Below the pieces are notes generated by a model that was not told where the DNA came from, searched no databases, and was given only the letters and a program-made list of their open reading frames with translations. From Legionella sp. PC997 (GTDB lineage Bacteria > Pseudomonadota > Gammaproteobacteria > Legionellales > Legionellaceae), in the NCBI RefSeq assembly GCF_014109825.1, contig NZ_CP059576.1, positions 3,269,501 through 3,333,500 of the forward strand: 64,000 nt of DNA, read 5' to 3'. The translations under genes were made by a program, and so were the position numbers. Each line of letters starts with the position of its first letter. The stretch's first letter is position 1. Below are positions 25,385-34,760 of the stretch, in pieces.

Positions 25385-25489
25385 TCACTAGAGTTAAGAG
25401 GTTGCAAAAAAAGTTATTAAGCTAAACAATACTATTTTTTTGTTAAGAATGTTTTTCGTCCCCCCATTCATCTAGGCAACAGGAGTCCT

Positions 25490-27988
25490 ATGAACGCCAA
25501 GGTATTGATGCCTAAATTACAAATTCCAGGTGTTGCTCAAACAGAAATCATTGTACTTGAGTTTGAAGGGCAGCTTGCTATTGCAGCTTTATATGAATTT
25601 CAAATTGAGTTTGTCAGTAAAAGATTAATTCAAGGCCAACAAGTGATAGGTCAAAAAGCACAGTTAATCTTTAGCAAAAAAGTAGCTGGTACAACCCCAT
25701 TAAGTGGAGAGGTATTTACTTTTACACAATTGGATAATTATGACAATTATTATCGATATAGAATTCTTATAAGACCTAAAGTTTATCGTCTGCAATATTC
25801 GCGCAACACTGAAGTATTCCTTAATAAATCAATACCACAAGTGATAAAGCAGATCCTCAATAAAAATGGAATTACGGTAGAACTTGATTTGATGATGGAA
25901 CATAAGCCTAGAAAATTTATTTTTCAATATGACGAAGTGGATTGGAGTTTCATTAGCCGCTGGATGGAATTGGAAGGTTTATTTTATTACTTTAGACAAG
26001 ATCTAAATGAAGAGAAACTGGTTATAACGGATAGCAATTCTACTTTAAAGACTAATTCAGATATCCATGAGCTGTATTATCAATCTTACACTGCTGCGAG
26101 TCAAAATAATCCGACTACAAATTTGGTATATAATGCTCAATTCACAACCCATGCACTACCTCAACGAGTAATTGTCCGATCATATAACCATAACCAATCT
26201 TCGAAATCATATACTTCCAAAGCAATTATTGATCCAACCGGTCATGGTGAAATAACATACTGGGCCGAAAACATTAAGAGTGCTCAAGAAAATCAACAAA
26301 TAGCCAAATTTATAAGCGAGAGTTATAAGTGGAAAAAAGAAATATTGACTGGATATTCCTCAGGTTCATTAATCATTCCTGGAACAATCATTCAACATAA
26401 AAATTTAAAGATTGCATCACTTAATTTACCCCTATTAATTATCCAAACTACTTATCGAGGCTCTCAAAAACGATCTTTTGCCTCCCTACATAGTGGTGAG
26501 GTGAACAATCCTGAGGATTATTTTGAATGCGAATATAAAGCAATTAATAAAGCAATCCCCTATCGACAAACGATCGATGATCGAATCCCGCGCATTGTAG
26601 GTATGTTACCTGGATTTGTGGATCATGAAGGAGATGATGATACCGTCCAAATTAGTAAAAAAGGACTATATAAGTTTCGTTTAGCAATTAGCAGCGACAG
26701 TCCTGGAAAAGGATCGGGATGGGTTAGGAAAATGGAATCATACATTGGCGACCAATATGCATTTGATTTGCCACTCCGCAAAGGAGATGAAGTGGTAATC
26801 GGTTTCCAATTTGGTAACCCAGACTTACCCATAATACTCGGCGCAGTAAGTAACTCCACTCATCGAAATATCATTACGGCAAATAGCCAAAATTATATGG
26901 GACTCTATACTAAAGAAAACAATGTGTTCATTATTAATGAGCAGGATGGGAAAACAAAAGGGATACAATTCTCTACAACGAATAACAATACCACTATGGT
27001 GTTAGGCACTGATAATATCTTTAATTCACAATTAGATGCAGGATATTGTCTTAGAACAGATAATAGCGTATGCCAGACAGTGGGTAAAAATGCGATTACC
27101 GACATTGCTGCTCATAGCGCACTTAGCGTTGGAGGAAATCATCTAGTGACCGTTAAAGGTACTTCTTCAAAAACCATTTATGGAGCAGATTATTACTCTT
27201 GCTTTGGCGCTCGATCGTCTTCCGTGCTCGGACTGGATTTTATTTCAAGAACTGGTGCAATGATTGATACTACCTCGGGTTTTCAAGTTAAATTAGGTAG
27301 CGGTTGGCGATATGAACAAGACTCATCGACGAATTTGAAAACAGCTCCTATTATTATGCAGGAAGCAGAGGTCTCCATTTCACTAACTGTGGGCGAATCT
27401 TCTATTACCATAACTGAAGAGGGAATTACCATTACCGCCCCCACTATTGATCTTGTCTCCGAGGCGGCTATAACTTTGACTACTGATGCAACAATTAATC
27501 TAGCAAGCACTGACGTCAATATATTGGGCACTATATCGGGTGGGCCTATGGCGGAGTTAGGTGTCGGAGGGGGAGAACTTGCAGTACCCGCGCAGCTTGC
27601 TGCAATAACCCAAGCTCTAACAGAAGCAGGTTTAAATACTGCAGAAAGTGTACCGTTGATAGGGGGAGCAATGGCTGCATGGGGAAGTGCAAAACATGCG
27701 TTTACTGTCGCAACGGACGCACTTGTCGACTTAGGTAGTGCGTTAAAATCAGAAGTGGAACCACTTATTGGTAAAGCATCCGCCTTGGTCGAGAAACTGG
27801 AGCCTGTAACAGAGAAAATCGAAACCGGTGTAGCGAAAGTAAAGGGTGGTATCGCAACAGTAAAAGGAGCGGCAGTATACCCGGCACTGGGTTATGGAGG
27901 TTATTTCACCTCATTGGCGGCTAAGTCCCAGCTCTTAAGTCAAGGGCTGGGAGTCCCAAAATACGAAGCAGAGTTTGATGAGGATTAA
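25490..27988 (+). CDS. vgrG: VgrG spike protein (TssI) with C-terminal extension
   Basis: An 832-residue protein forming the trimeric needle tip of the T6SS. Residues about 1-360 are the gp27-like part, about 370-460 the gp5 OB-like domain (IPRIVGMLPGFVDHEGDD, then FPLRKGDEVVIGFQFGNPDLP-type segments), and about 470-690 the repetitive beta-helix rich in Ile/Thr/Val (ITITEEGITITAPTI). The last 140 residues, after GGPMAELGVGGG, form an extra Ala/Gly/Lys-rich part with helices (VEKLEPVTEKIETGVAKVKGG) and hydrophobic stretches, not a known enzyme domain. AGGAG precedes the ATG. It opens the rightward T6SS arm, facing the PAAR-like operon. Confidence 0.95.
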   Translation: MNAKVLMPKLQIPGVAQTEIIVLEFEGQLAIAALYEFQIEFVSKRLIQGQQVIGQKAQLIFSKKVAGTTPLSGEVFTFTQLDNYDNYYRYRILIRPKVYRLQYSRNTEVFLNKSIPQVIKQILNKNGITVELDLMMEHKPRKFIFQYDEVDWSFISRWMELEGLFYYFRQDLNEEKLVITDSNSTLKTNSDIHELYYQSYTAASQNNPTTNLVYNAQFTTHALPQRVIVRSYNHNQSSKSYTSKAIIDPTGHGEITYWAENIKSAQENQQIAKFISESYKWKKEILTGYSSGSLIIPGTIIQHKNLKIASLNLPLLIIQTTYRGSQKRSFASLHSGEVNNPEDYFECEYKAINKAIPYRQTIDDRIPRIVGMLPGFVDHEGDDDTVQISKKGLYKFRLAISSDSPGKGSGWVRKMESYIGDQYAFDLPLRKGDEVVIGFQFGNPDLPIILGAVSNSTHRNIITANSQNYMGLYTKENNVFIINEQDGKTKGIQFSTTNNNTTMVLGTDNIFNSQLDAGYCLRTDNSVCQTVGKNAITDIAAHSALSVGGNHLVTVKGTSSKTIYGADYYSCFGARSSSVLGLDFISRTGAMIDTTSGFQVKLGSGWRYEQDSSTNLKTAPIIMQEAEVSISLTVGESSITITEEGITITAPTIDLVSEAAITLTTDATINLASTDVNILGTISGGPMAELGVGGGELAVPAQLAAITQALTEAGLNTAESVPLIGGAMAAWGSAKHAFTVATDALVDLGSALKSEVEPLIGKASALVEKLEPVTEKIETGVAKVKGGIATVKGAAVYPALGYGGYFTSLAAKSQLLSQGLGVPKYEAEFDED

Positions 27989-28211
27989 TAGTGTTGAAGG
28001 GCTTAATCGATTAGTAAAAAGAATTATTGCAAATAATACATAAAGAAGTAATTCGTAATGACATTAATTAGATTTATCTTCAATTTCATTCACTTAATTA
28101 ATTGTAGATTAGGAGAATAATTTTGCAAATTTGAAGATTTATGCTAGTTTAATTTATATAAGAAGATTTTTTTATTTTATCATTGCCTACCTTATTCATA
28201 AGGAAAAAAAA

Positions 28212-28700
28212 ATGACTAATAAGGATCAATCTGTCGCTCCAAAGGAACGGATTAATATTGTTTATAAAGCGCTCATTGAAGGAGTTGAGGAAGAAATTGA
28301 GCTCCCTTTGCGTCAACTCGTTCTAGGTGAGTTTTATCCTCAGGGAATAAATGCTCCTTTAGAAAAACGTCCCACCGTAAATATTAATAAAGATAATTTT
28401 AATGATGTGCTCAAAGAACATGACATCAAATTATCTGTTCGCGTACCCAACCGGTTTAGTAAAAACAAAGATGATACCGTCAGTGTTGATTTAAAGTTTG
28501 AATCGATCAGAGACTTTGATCCTGATGGGATTCTTCATCAAGTTCCTCAATTACAAAAACTGTTTGAGTTACGAGAAGCGTTAAAATCGCTTAAGGGACC
28601 TCTTGGTAATATTCCAGAATTTCGACGCAAATTGGATGCAATCATCAAAGATTCTGCGGCACGCGAGGAACTGGTCAAAGAAATTAAAGACAAAAAATAA
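28212..28700 (+). CDS. tssB: T6SS contractile sheath small subunit TssB
   Basis: A 162-residue protein that co-assembles with TssC into the contractile sheath around the Hcp tube. The family pattern is clear: KERINIVYKA near the N-terminus, the LPLRQLVLGEF strand, VRVPNRFS and VDLKFESIRDFDPDG, and the C-terminal LKGPLGNIPEFRRKL with a final charged helix. The start at 28212 follows AAGG; the longer open frame upstream (from 28131) has no family match. It begins the main structural cluster, 33 bases before tssC. Confidence 0.94.
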   Translation: MTNKDQSVAPKERINIVYKALIEGVEEEIELPLRQLVLGEFYPQGINAPLEKRPTVNINKDNFNDVLKEHDIKLSVRVPNRFSKNKDDTVSVDLKFESIRDFDPDGILHQVPQLQKLFELREALKSLKGPLGNIPEFRRKLDAIIKDSAAREELVKEIKDKK

Positions 28701-28733
28701 GCAGTATCGAGTCGCTGAATCAAGGAGACAGCC

Positions 28734-30209
28734 ATGGCTGATGCACAAGATAACGCTAAGAAAAAAGAAGAAAAATCTCTGCAAAAATTATTTGCTGGCA
28801 CTAATATTACTGAGGATGAGGAGCAGTATGCCCTCACCCAGAAAGGATTACTCGCCTTTATCGATAATGTTGTTGAAAGTAAGCTTACTGATGAAACAGT
28901 AACTCCTGCTTTAGTGGACGACATTATCGCTCGCTTAGATAAACAATTATCTGCCCAAATGGATGAAATACTCCATAACCCTGAATTTCAAAAACTTGAG
29001 TCAGCATGGCGCAGCTTAAAGTATTTGGTGGATCGCACAGATTTTCGCGAAAATAGCCTTGTTGAGTTCATCCATGTATCTAAAGACGAGCTTTTTGATG
29101 ATTTTATTGATGCACCTGAAATTCCAAAATCGGGTTTATATAAACAAGTGTACACAAAAGAATATGGACAATTTGGTGGTAGACCCTATGGTGCAATAAT
29201 CGGAAACTATTCATTTGGTCCAAGTCATAAAGATGTTACCTTACTCAGAAATATTGCTGCAGTCTGTTCCATGGCCCATACACCTTTTATTGCCGCTGCG
29301 GGCCCTGAGTTTTTTAACATCAAATCAATGTCGGAGTTGCCTCATTTAAATGACATTGAAGCCATATTTGAAAGTCCTGTCTATGTTGCCTGGCGTAGCC
29401 TACGTGAATCGGAAGATGCGCGTTATGTAGGTCTGGTTTTACCTCGATTTATGTTACGTATGCCTTATGGCAAAGAATCTTATGGTGTCCGTTCGTTTAA
29501 TTACGAAGAAAATGTTCGCAAAAGTGAAGAATCCTTCTGTTGGGGAAATAGTGCTTTTGCTTTTGCAGGCTGCTTATCTCAGAGTTTTGCTAAATACCGT
29601 TGGTGTGTGAATATTATAGGTCCCCAAGGTGGGGGTGCTGTTGAGAATTTACCTTCCTACTTTTTTGAAGCCATGGGTGAAATTCAAACAAAAATCCCAA
29701 CGGAATTACTCATTTCAGAACGACGGGAATATGAATTGTCCGAACAAGGATTTATTCCCCTCACCATGCGTAAGGGAGCAGATAATGCTGCTTTTTTCTC
29801 TGCGAACTCAATTCAAAAAGCCAAACATTTTCCAGATACTCCTGAAGGTAAAACAGCACAAACCAATTATAGTTTAGGGACTCAGTTTCCTTATATGTTT
29901 ATTATTTGCAGGCTTGCTCATTACTTAAAAGTAATACAACGTGAAAAAATTGGTCTAGCAAAGGAACGTGATGATATAGAACGTGAATTAAATACTTGGA
30001 TTGGTGCTTATGTTGTTGATATGGACAATCCAGTTCCCGAAGTGAGAGCAAAAAAACCATTGAGACTGGCCAAAGTAAGTGTAGAGGATGTTCCTGGCGA
30101 ACCTGGATGGTATAAGTGTGTATTAATTGTTCGTCCTCACTTCAAATTCATGGGTGCGTATATAACATTACAATTAACGGGTAGTCTCGATCTTACACAA
30201 GGAGAATAA
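28734..30209 (+). CDS. tssC: T6SS contractile sheath large subunit TssC
   Basis: A 491-residue protein, the partner of TssB in the sheath. Diagnostic segments are LESAWRSLKYLVDRTDF, FGGRPYGAIIGNYSFG, DVTLLRNIAAVCSMAHTPF and PLRLAKVSVEDVPGEPGWY followed by VRPHFKFMGA at the C-terminus. The N-terminal 40 residues, which in other systems hold the ClpV contact helix, are short and lysine-rich (KKKEEKSLQKLF); whether a ClpV-binding helix is kept could not be decided. AAGGAG precedes the ATG. Length is usual for the family. Confidence 0.95.
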   Translation: MADAQDNAKKKEEKSLQKLFAGTNITEDEEQYALTQKGLLAFIDNVVESKLTDETVTPALVDDIIARLDKQLSAQMDEILHNPEFQKLESAWRSLKYLVDRTDFRENSLVEFIHVSKDELFDDFIDAPEIPKSGLYKQVYTKEYGQFGGRPYGAIIGNYSFGPSHKDVTLLRNIAAVCSMAHTPFIAAAGPEFFNIKSMSELPHLNDIEAIFESPVYVAWRSLRESEDARYVGLVLPRFMLRMPYGKESYGVRSFNYEENVRKSEESFCWGNSAFAFAGCLSQSFAKYRWCVNIIGPQGGGAVENLPSYFFEAMGEIQTKIPTELLISERREYELSEQGFIPLTMRKGADNAAFFSANSIQKAKHFPDTPEGKTAQTNYSLGTQFPYMFIICRLAHYLKVIQREKIGLAKERDDIERELNTWIGAYVVDMDNPVPEVRAKKPLRLAKVSVEDVPGEPGWYKCVLIVRPHFKFMGAYITLQLTGSLDLTQGE

Positions 30210-30211
30210 AA

Positions 30212-30757
30212 GTGGCTTCAAGAGAAAGCGATGGGAATGAAACAGCCATGCTACCTATGCTCCCCAATAGTGAAGTAGCAAGAACCCAGTATAAGTTAAT
30301 GGCAAAAATAACCACTCAAGCTTCAGGGGTTGTTAAAGGAAGCAGTACTGTAAAAGGATATGAGGGGTGGGTTGCTCTTCTGGACTTTAAACAGCGGATT
30401 ACTCGAGCATTTGATGCACAAAATCAACTGATTGGTGTTCCCGATTGCCAATATTTTCGCCTTACCGGGTTATGGGATCAAGCAGGTGTGGTTCCTCATA
30501 CTCAAAGTATTTTTACAGGTGAAAATATAAATACAGCTCTTATCCATTGCTTGCGCTCTAGTGCTTCTGGCGAAGTTGAAGTGGCGGTCGAAATCACCTT
30601 AGAAAATGCTAAGGTATTAGAAGTAGACTATGCCTATTCGCATCCAGCAGGACCATTATTCATCGTGGATATGCGTCCCACAGTTTATAAAGTAATGGAT
30701 AAAAAGAATAACCAGGAATTTGGCTGGGATTTAACTAAATTAATGCGAGTTGGTTAA
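30212..30757 (+). CDS. hcp: Hcp inner-tube protein (TssD)
   Basis: A 181-residue member of the Hcp family, which stacks as hexamers to form the tube pushed out by the sheath and also serves as a secreted carrier. The segments YKLMAKI, ALIHCLRSSASGEVEVAVEITLEN and LEVDYAYSH fit the beta-barrel pattern of Hcp. The start is GTG behind GGAG, two bases after the tssC stop. An N-terminal extension of about 25 residues precedes the first strand. It is the only Hcp in the window. Confidence 0.82.
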   Translation: MASRESDGNETAMLPMLPNSEVARTQYKLMAKITTQASGVVKGSSTVKGYEGWVALLDFKQRITRAFDAQNQLIGVPDCQYFRLTGLWDQAGVVPHTQSIFTGENINTALIHCLRSSASGEVEVAVEITLENAKVLEVDYAYSHPAGPLFIVDMRPTVYKVMDKKNNQEFGWDLTKLMRVG

Positions 30758-31176
30758 TGAGAGCAGAGCGTTTAACTGAACGAGTACGGCGCTATGCTCG
30801 TCAAGGCTCCCTTTTGTCAGCCAAATTGGATTCATCGATATTAATTGAATCGATACGTGACCATCTTGAAAAAATATTATCTACAAGACAAGGTAGCGCA
30901 TTAATTGACAGAGAATACGGGTTATCTGAATTACCCACTCTAGTTGAGGATTATTCGTTTGCATACCAAGAGGAACTGAGGACTCATTTGGAGAGCACCA
31001 TTCTTCGCTATGAGCCACGGCTTTCCTCTGTAGAAGTGTCTAAAATCTTAATAGACTCAGGAAAGCAAACCATTACCTGTAATATTTTAGCGCATTTAAA
31101 TCAATCCTTTGATGGCCTCAAAGTTTATTTTACTACGATTCTAACAAGTAAAGGTCGAGTACTTGTTACGTTGTAA
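30757..31176 (+). CDS. tssE: T6SS baseplate protein TssE (gp25-like)
   Basis: A 139-residue baseplate protein of the gp25 family. Typical segments are IRDHLEKILSTRQGSALIDREYGL, where the RxGS block follows the first helix, LPTLVEDYS and IRRYEPRL-like ILRYEPRLSSVEV, which ends the core. Its ATG overlaps the hcp stop by one base, so the genes are coupled. It initiates sheath polymerisation with TssF/G/K. Confidence 0.93.
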   Translation: MRAERLTERVRRYARQGSLLSAKLDSSILIESIRDHLEKILSTRQGSALIDREYGLSELPTLVEDYSFAYQEELRTHLESTILRYEPRLSSVEVSKILIDSGKQTITCNILAHLNQSFDGLKVYFTTILTSKGRVLVTL

Positions 31177-31190
31177 CTCAAGGTAGAGAC

Positions 31191-32915
31191 ATGATAATCG
31201 ATTACTACCAGAATGAATTAAACAAAATAAGAAAGCTCGCCAGAGAATATGCCGAGCATTACCCCGCGATTGCTCCTTTGCTCAGAGAACAAAGCACCGA
31301 TCCCGATGTGGAACGCATCCTGGAAGGGGTCGCTTTTCTTACGAGCCAAGTACGGATGGTAATTGATGAAAAGCTACCTGGAATGGTTGATGATTTAACC
31401 CAATTATTTTTCTCTCAATACTCAAAACCTGTACCGAGCACCTCAGTGATCCAGTTTATTCCTAAGGCTAATTTAGGCGAATCGCTTGAAGTGGCTAAAG
31501 GTACCGAGTTAGCCTCACTCCCGATAAATGACGTAAAGTGCATCTTTCGCACCACTGTACCTCTCACCGTGGAACCCGTTATAATTACAGATATTAATTT
31601 TCAAGACACCATGAGTGGAATAAGTCAGATTGAAATTAATTGTCACCTTTGCGGGATTACCTTAAAAAATTGGCAAGCCTCTTCCCTACGCTTTTTTATT
31701 AATCAAAATTGGCATGATGCCAGTAATACCTTTTTTTTACTCCAGCGATATGTGCGTAGAATTACTATTGAAGCACCAGGAGAAGATAAACTGATTTTAT
31801 CGCCGGATTATTTACAACCTTGTGCATTCGAAAATGAAGAAACTTTATACCCTGCCCCACCAAATATTCACCACCCCCATCGAGTTTTATATGAATATCT
31901 TCATCAACCGTATAAATTTTTATTCCTTCGGCTAGTTGGCTTGGAGAATTGGCAAACAAGAACGGATGAGTTCGATTTTAAAATTAATATTGAACTAGAA
32001 GAAGTACCCCCATGGGCAGCTAATTTAGATAATTTCCCACTGATCTTGCATGCTGTACCTATAATTAATTTGTTTACTCATCATGCAGAACCTATTGCTT
32101 TGGATCATAAACAACCTGATTACCAAATTATCCCTAATAATGATTTTAATGAAAACTACATTGTATATGATGTAAAGAAGGTTACCGGTTATCGCCAACA
32201 AGAAAAGCAAAAGATCGCATATGATCACTTATTAAATTTCAATCCGGAGCTCAATCTAAATTATAAGTATATTTATCATCACAGGCCTTCTGTAACGGGA
32301 CCGGGTCGAAACACCTATATTAGTTTTTTTTATGATTTTGAAAAGGAATTCCCTGTTGATGAAACTTTGTCTATTGAACTCGTATGTAGCAATGGTGCTT
32401 TAACCAGGCTCTTAGATAAAGGAGATATTATTTTACCTACGGATAGCTCACCCGAGAATCTAACTTACACAAATCTTATTCCGCCCTCATCGTTCTTAGT
32501 CCCAACTTACGATCGCGGTTTAATCTGGAATTTTCAGTCCTTATTAGCGTTAAATTTACTTCAACTCTTAGATAAAAATCACCTGAAGCATATTTTTAAT
32601 TTATATATCTATGAAAAAGGTGAGAATTATCAACTCAATATGAGCAGGATAAAAGGAATCGAAAATATAATTGTTGATAAAGCACGACGTCTTTACTACG
32701 GGGAAATGATCCCAGGATCCCATATTACTTTAATCTGTGATCCTGATTGCTTTAGATGCATTGGAGATATGTATGTATTTGGTTGCATTATGGATGCTTT
32801 TTTTGGATCCAACGCGCCATTTAATACATTTACTCTATTACATTTGCAAAACGCGAGAACTAAAGAGGTATGGAAATGGCAACCGAGGTTGAACAACCCG
32901 AGCTTAATATCTTAG
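31191..32915 (+). CDS. tssF: T6SS baseplate protein TssF
   Basis: A 574-residue member of the TssF (VasA) family. The N-terminus has the signature YYQNELNKIRKLAREYAEHYPAIAPLL-type helix followed by DPDVERILEGVAFL and VDDLTQLFF, which define the family. It builds the baseplate wedge with TssG, TssE and TssK. AAGG precedes the ATG, 14 bases after tssE. Its 3' end overlaps tssG by 40 bases. Confidence 0.94.
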   Translation: MIIDYYQNELNKIRKLAREYAEHYPAIAPLLREQSTDPDVERILEGVAFLTSQVRMVIDEKLPGMVDDLTQLFFSQYSKPVPSTSVIQFIPKANLGESLEVAKGTELASLPINDVKCIFRTTVPLTVEPVIITDINFQDTMSGISQIEINCHLCGITLKNWQASSLRFFINQNWHDASNTFFLLQRYVRRITIEAPGEDKLILSPDYLQPCAFENEETLYPAPPNIHHPHRVLYEYLHQPYKFLFLRLVGLENWQTRTDEFDFKINIELEEVPPWAANLDNFPLILHAVPIINLFTHHAEPIALDHKQPDYQIIPNNDFNENYIVYDVKKVTGYRQQEKQKIAYDHLLNFNPELNLNYKYIYHHRPSVTGPGRNTYISFFYDFEKEFPVDETLSIELVCSNGALTRLLDKGDIILPTDSSPENLTYTNLIPPSSFLVPTYDRGLIWNFQSLLALNLLQLLDKNHLKHIFNLYIYEKGENYQLNMSRIKGIENIIVDKARRLYYGEMIPGSHITLICDPDCFRCIGDMYVFGCIMDAFFGSNAPFNTFTLLHLQNARTKEVWKWQPRLNNPSLIS

Positions 32916-33865
32916 ATAAACTACTTACTGATCCTAAAAGTTTTAATTTTTACCAAGCAATTCGCTTGATCAGTCATCTCTTGGCTTATGAAGCGAAAAA
33001 TGGACTTAAAGGTACCTTAGAGATCATTCCTTTATTGAGCTTGGCCTTTCCAAAAACGGATATTCATCAAATTCAAAAAAATCAGGAACAGAATCAATTT
33101 ACCCTAACGGCCACTTTTTTTAGTCTTTATGGGACGACCTCTCCCCTACCTACATTTTATACGGAACAGTTAATCCAAGATGATGATCTGGATTCTAATG
33201 AAATGAAATGTTTACTTGATATTTTACATAAGAGGCTTTACAAACTGCTTTTTGAGGCATGGTCAAAAAATAGAATATTCGAACAATTTGCAGAACAAAA
33301 CGATGAACTCTATAAAAAAGCACTATATGGATTTATTGGATTAGCGGTCAAAGATGTTCGCGAAAAAATACCTGATTACAATTATCTCTTGCGATATGCC
33401 AGTCATTGGGTTTCTGATACTAAATCCATTTGGAGTTTACAGAGTTTCTTAAATGATTACTTTAAAGTACCATTCAAAGTTTACTCGTTTTACCGATCCA
33501 TGCAAGATATCCCTAGAGAACAATATTGTCTGGTGGGGAAAGAAAATCATTGCTTAAGCAAAACTGCATATTTGGGTAGTCAGTTTAAATCAAATAGCAA
33601 CAGTTTACTCATTTCTATAGGTCCTTTAAAAGCGGATATTTTTCCTACATTCTTAGCAAATACCGAAAATATAAATCGCCTGAAATTACTCCTTCAACTC
33701 TATGTGAGAGAACCATTCTCCTATTTTATTGAAGTCATCTTAGATAAGGGTTGCTTCAAACCCATACGATTGACCTGTGAAACCACAAGTATTTTGGGTG
33801 TGGTCAGTTGGCTGTCACCACAAAAAGAGATTGACCTGTTTAAGGTACGCTACTGGCTGAAATGA
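32876..33865 (+). CDS. tssG: T6SS baseplate protein TssG
   Basis: A 329-residue member of the TssG (VasB) family. Diagnostic segments are FNFYQAIRLI near the N-terminus, FFSLYGTTSPLPTFYTEQL and ILHKRLYKLLFEAW. It pairs with TssF in the baseplate wedge. The ATG at 32876 is preferred over 32870 because AGAGG then lies at proper spacing. Translation probably couples to tssF. A 278-base gap with no recognised gene follows before tssJ, so a new transcript may start there. Confidence 0.93.
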   Translation: MATEVEQPELNILDKLLTDPKSFNFYQAIRLISHLLAYEAKNGLKGTLEIIPLLSLAFPKTDIHQIQKNQEQNQFTLTATFFSLYGTTSPLPTFYTEQLIQDDDLDSNEMKCLLDILHKRLYKLLFEAWSKNRIFEQFAEQNDELYKKALYGFIGLAVKDVREKIPDYNYLLRYASHWVSDTKSIWSLQSFLNDYFKVPFKVYSFYRSMQDIPREQYCLVGKENHCLSKTAYLGSQFKSNSNSLLISIGPLKADIFPTFLANTENINRLKLLLQLYVREPFSYFIEVILDKGCFKPIRLTCETTSILGVVSWLSPQKEIDLFKVRYWLK

Positions 33866-34143
33866 GTACATAATATACAGCTCTGCTCGCATGAATGTCA
33901 CTTAACATTAGAGCATGTTGGAATCAGAACATTTAACCAGAGTTAGAATTTGAATTTTAGGAGTTGTTAAACGTCGGCTTGACCTCTCATGTGATTTAAT
34001 GTCCTTGATAGAATTGTAATTTTAGTTTGGATTGAGGCTATAGGTGGGATCTATTGTTTCCCTAAGAGTTCTGATAATATGGGACTATTCAGCTTGTTAC
34101 TAATTAACGCTCATCTCATGTTAAGGATAATAAAATTAACATC

Positions 34144-34758
34144 ATGCTAAGAATAATATTTTGTATTTTATTTCTAATGCTCGGTGGATGCACGACAGGT
34201 GGAAAAGAAAAAGAGCCGCAGTTAGCCAGCAGCTACCAAGATAATGCTATTCTTATTCGAGCAGTAGCCAGTAAGGATTTGAATCAATATGATCATCGAA
34301 AACATACTTTAAAGTTTGCTGTAGTTCAGGTTGAAAAAATAGAAGATGTACAAAATCAAATAGTAACTGCAGAAGGCATTAGTCAATTACTCAATGGTGA
34401 TACTGAAGCCGATAACGTCACGCAAACGAACAAGAAAGTCCATATTCAAACCTTTTTTATCGCGCCGGGGATGACCCAAACCTTTACGCTTGCGCGTTTT
34501 GCAGCGGTAAAGAAAATCGTGGTTGTTGCAGGATACTTTAATCTAACCCCTGCGAGTGCTGTACGCGTCTATGAAATCCCAGTATTTAAGAAATGGAGTC
34601 CACTGACATTTTGGAAAAAAACAAAAGAGATGGGACGAATTGCCATTTATCTTGAATTTGGGTCACGAGGAATTAACTATACTGAAAGTTCTTCGAAAGC
34701 GACAAAAATCACGAAACAGAAAAATCGTGAGTCCTTAAAAAAATATTGGGATAAATAA
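34144..34758 (+). CDS. tssJ: T6SS outer-membrane lipoprotein TssJ
   Basis: A 204-residue lipoprotein with a short signal peptide and lipobox LGGC, so the mature protein begins at Cys18 and is anchored in the outer membrane. The region about 75-175 fits the TssJ transthyretin-like fold (KVHIQTFFIAPGMTQ, AVKKIVVVAGYF, PASAVRVYEIPV). It contacts the periplasmic end of TssM. It opens the second T6SS cluster and lies two bases before tssK. No good ribosome site is seen at the ATG, so the exact start is less sure. Confidence 0.88.
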   Translation: MLRIIFCILFLMLGGCTTGGKEKEPQLASSYQDNAILIRAVASKDLNQYDHRKHTLKFAVVQVEKIEDVQNQIVTAEGISQLLNGDTEADNVTQTNKKVHIQTFFIAPGMTQTFTLARFAAVKKIVVVAGYFNLTPASAVRVYEIPVFKKWSPLTFWKKTKEMGRIAIYLEFGSRGINYTESSSKATKITKQKNRESLKKYWDK

Positions 34759-34760
34759 AT

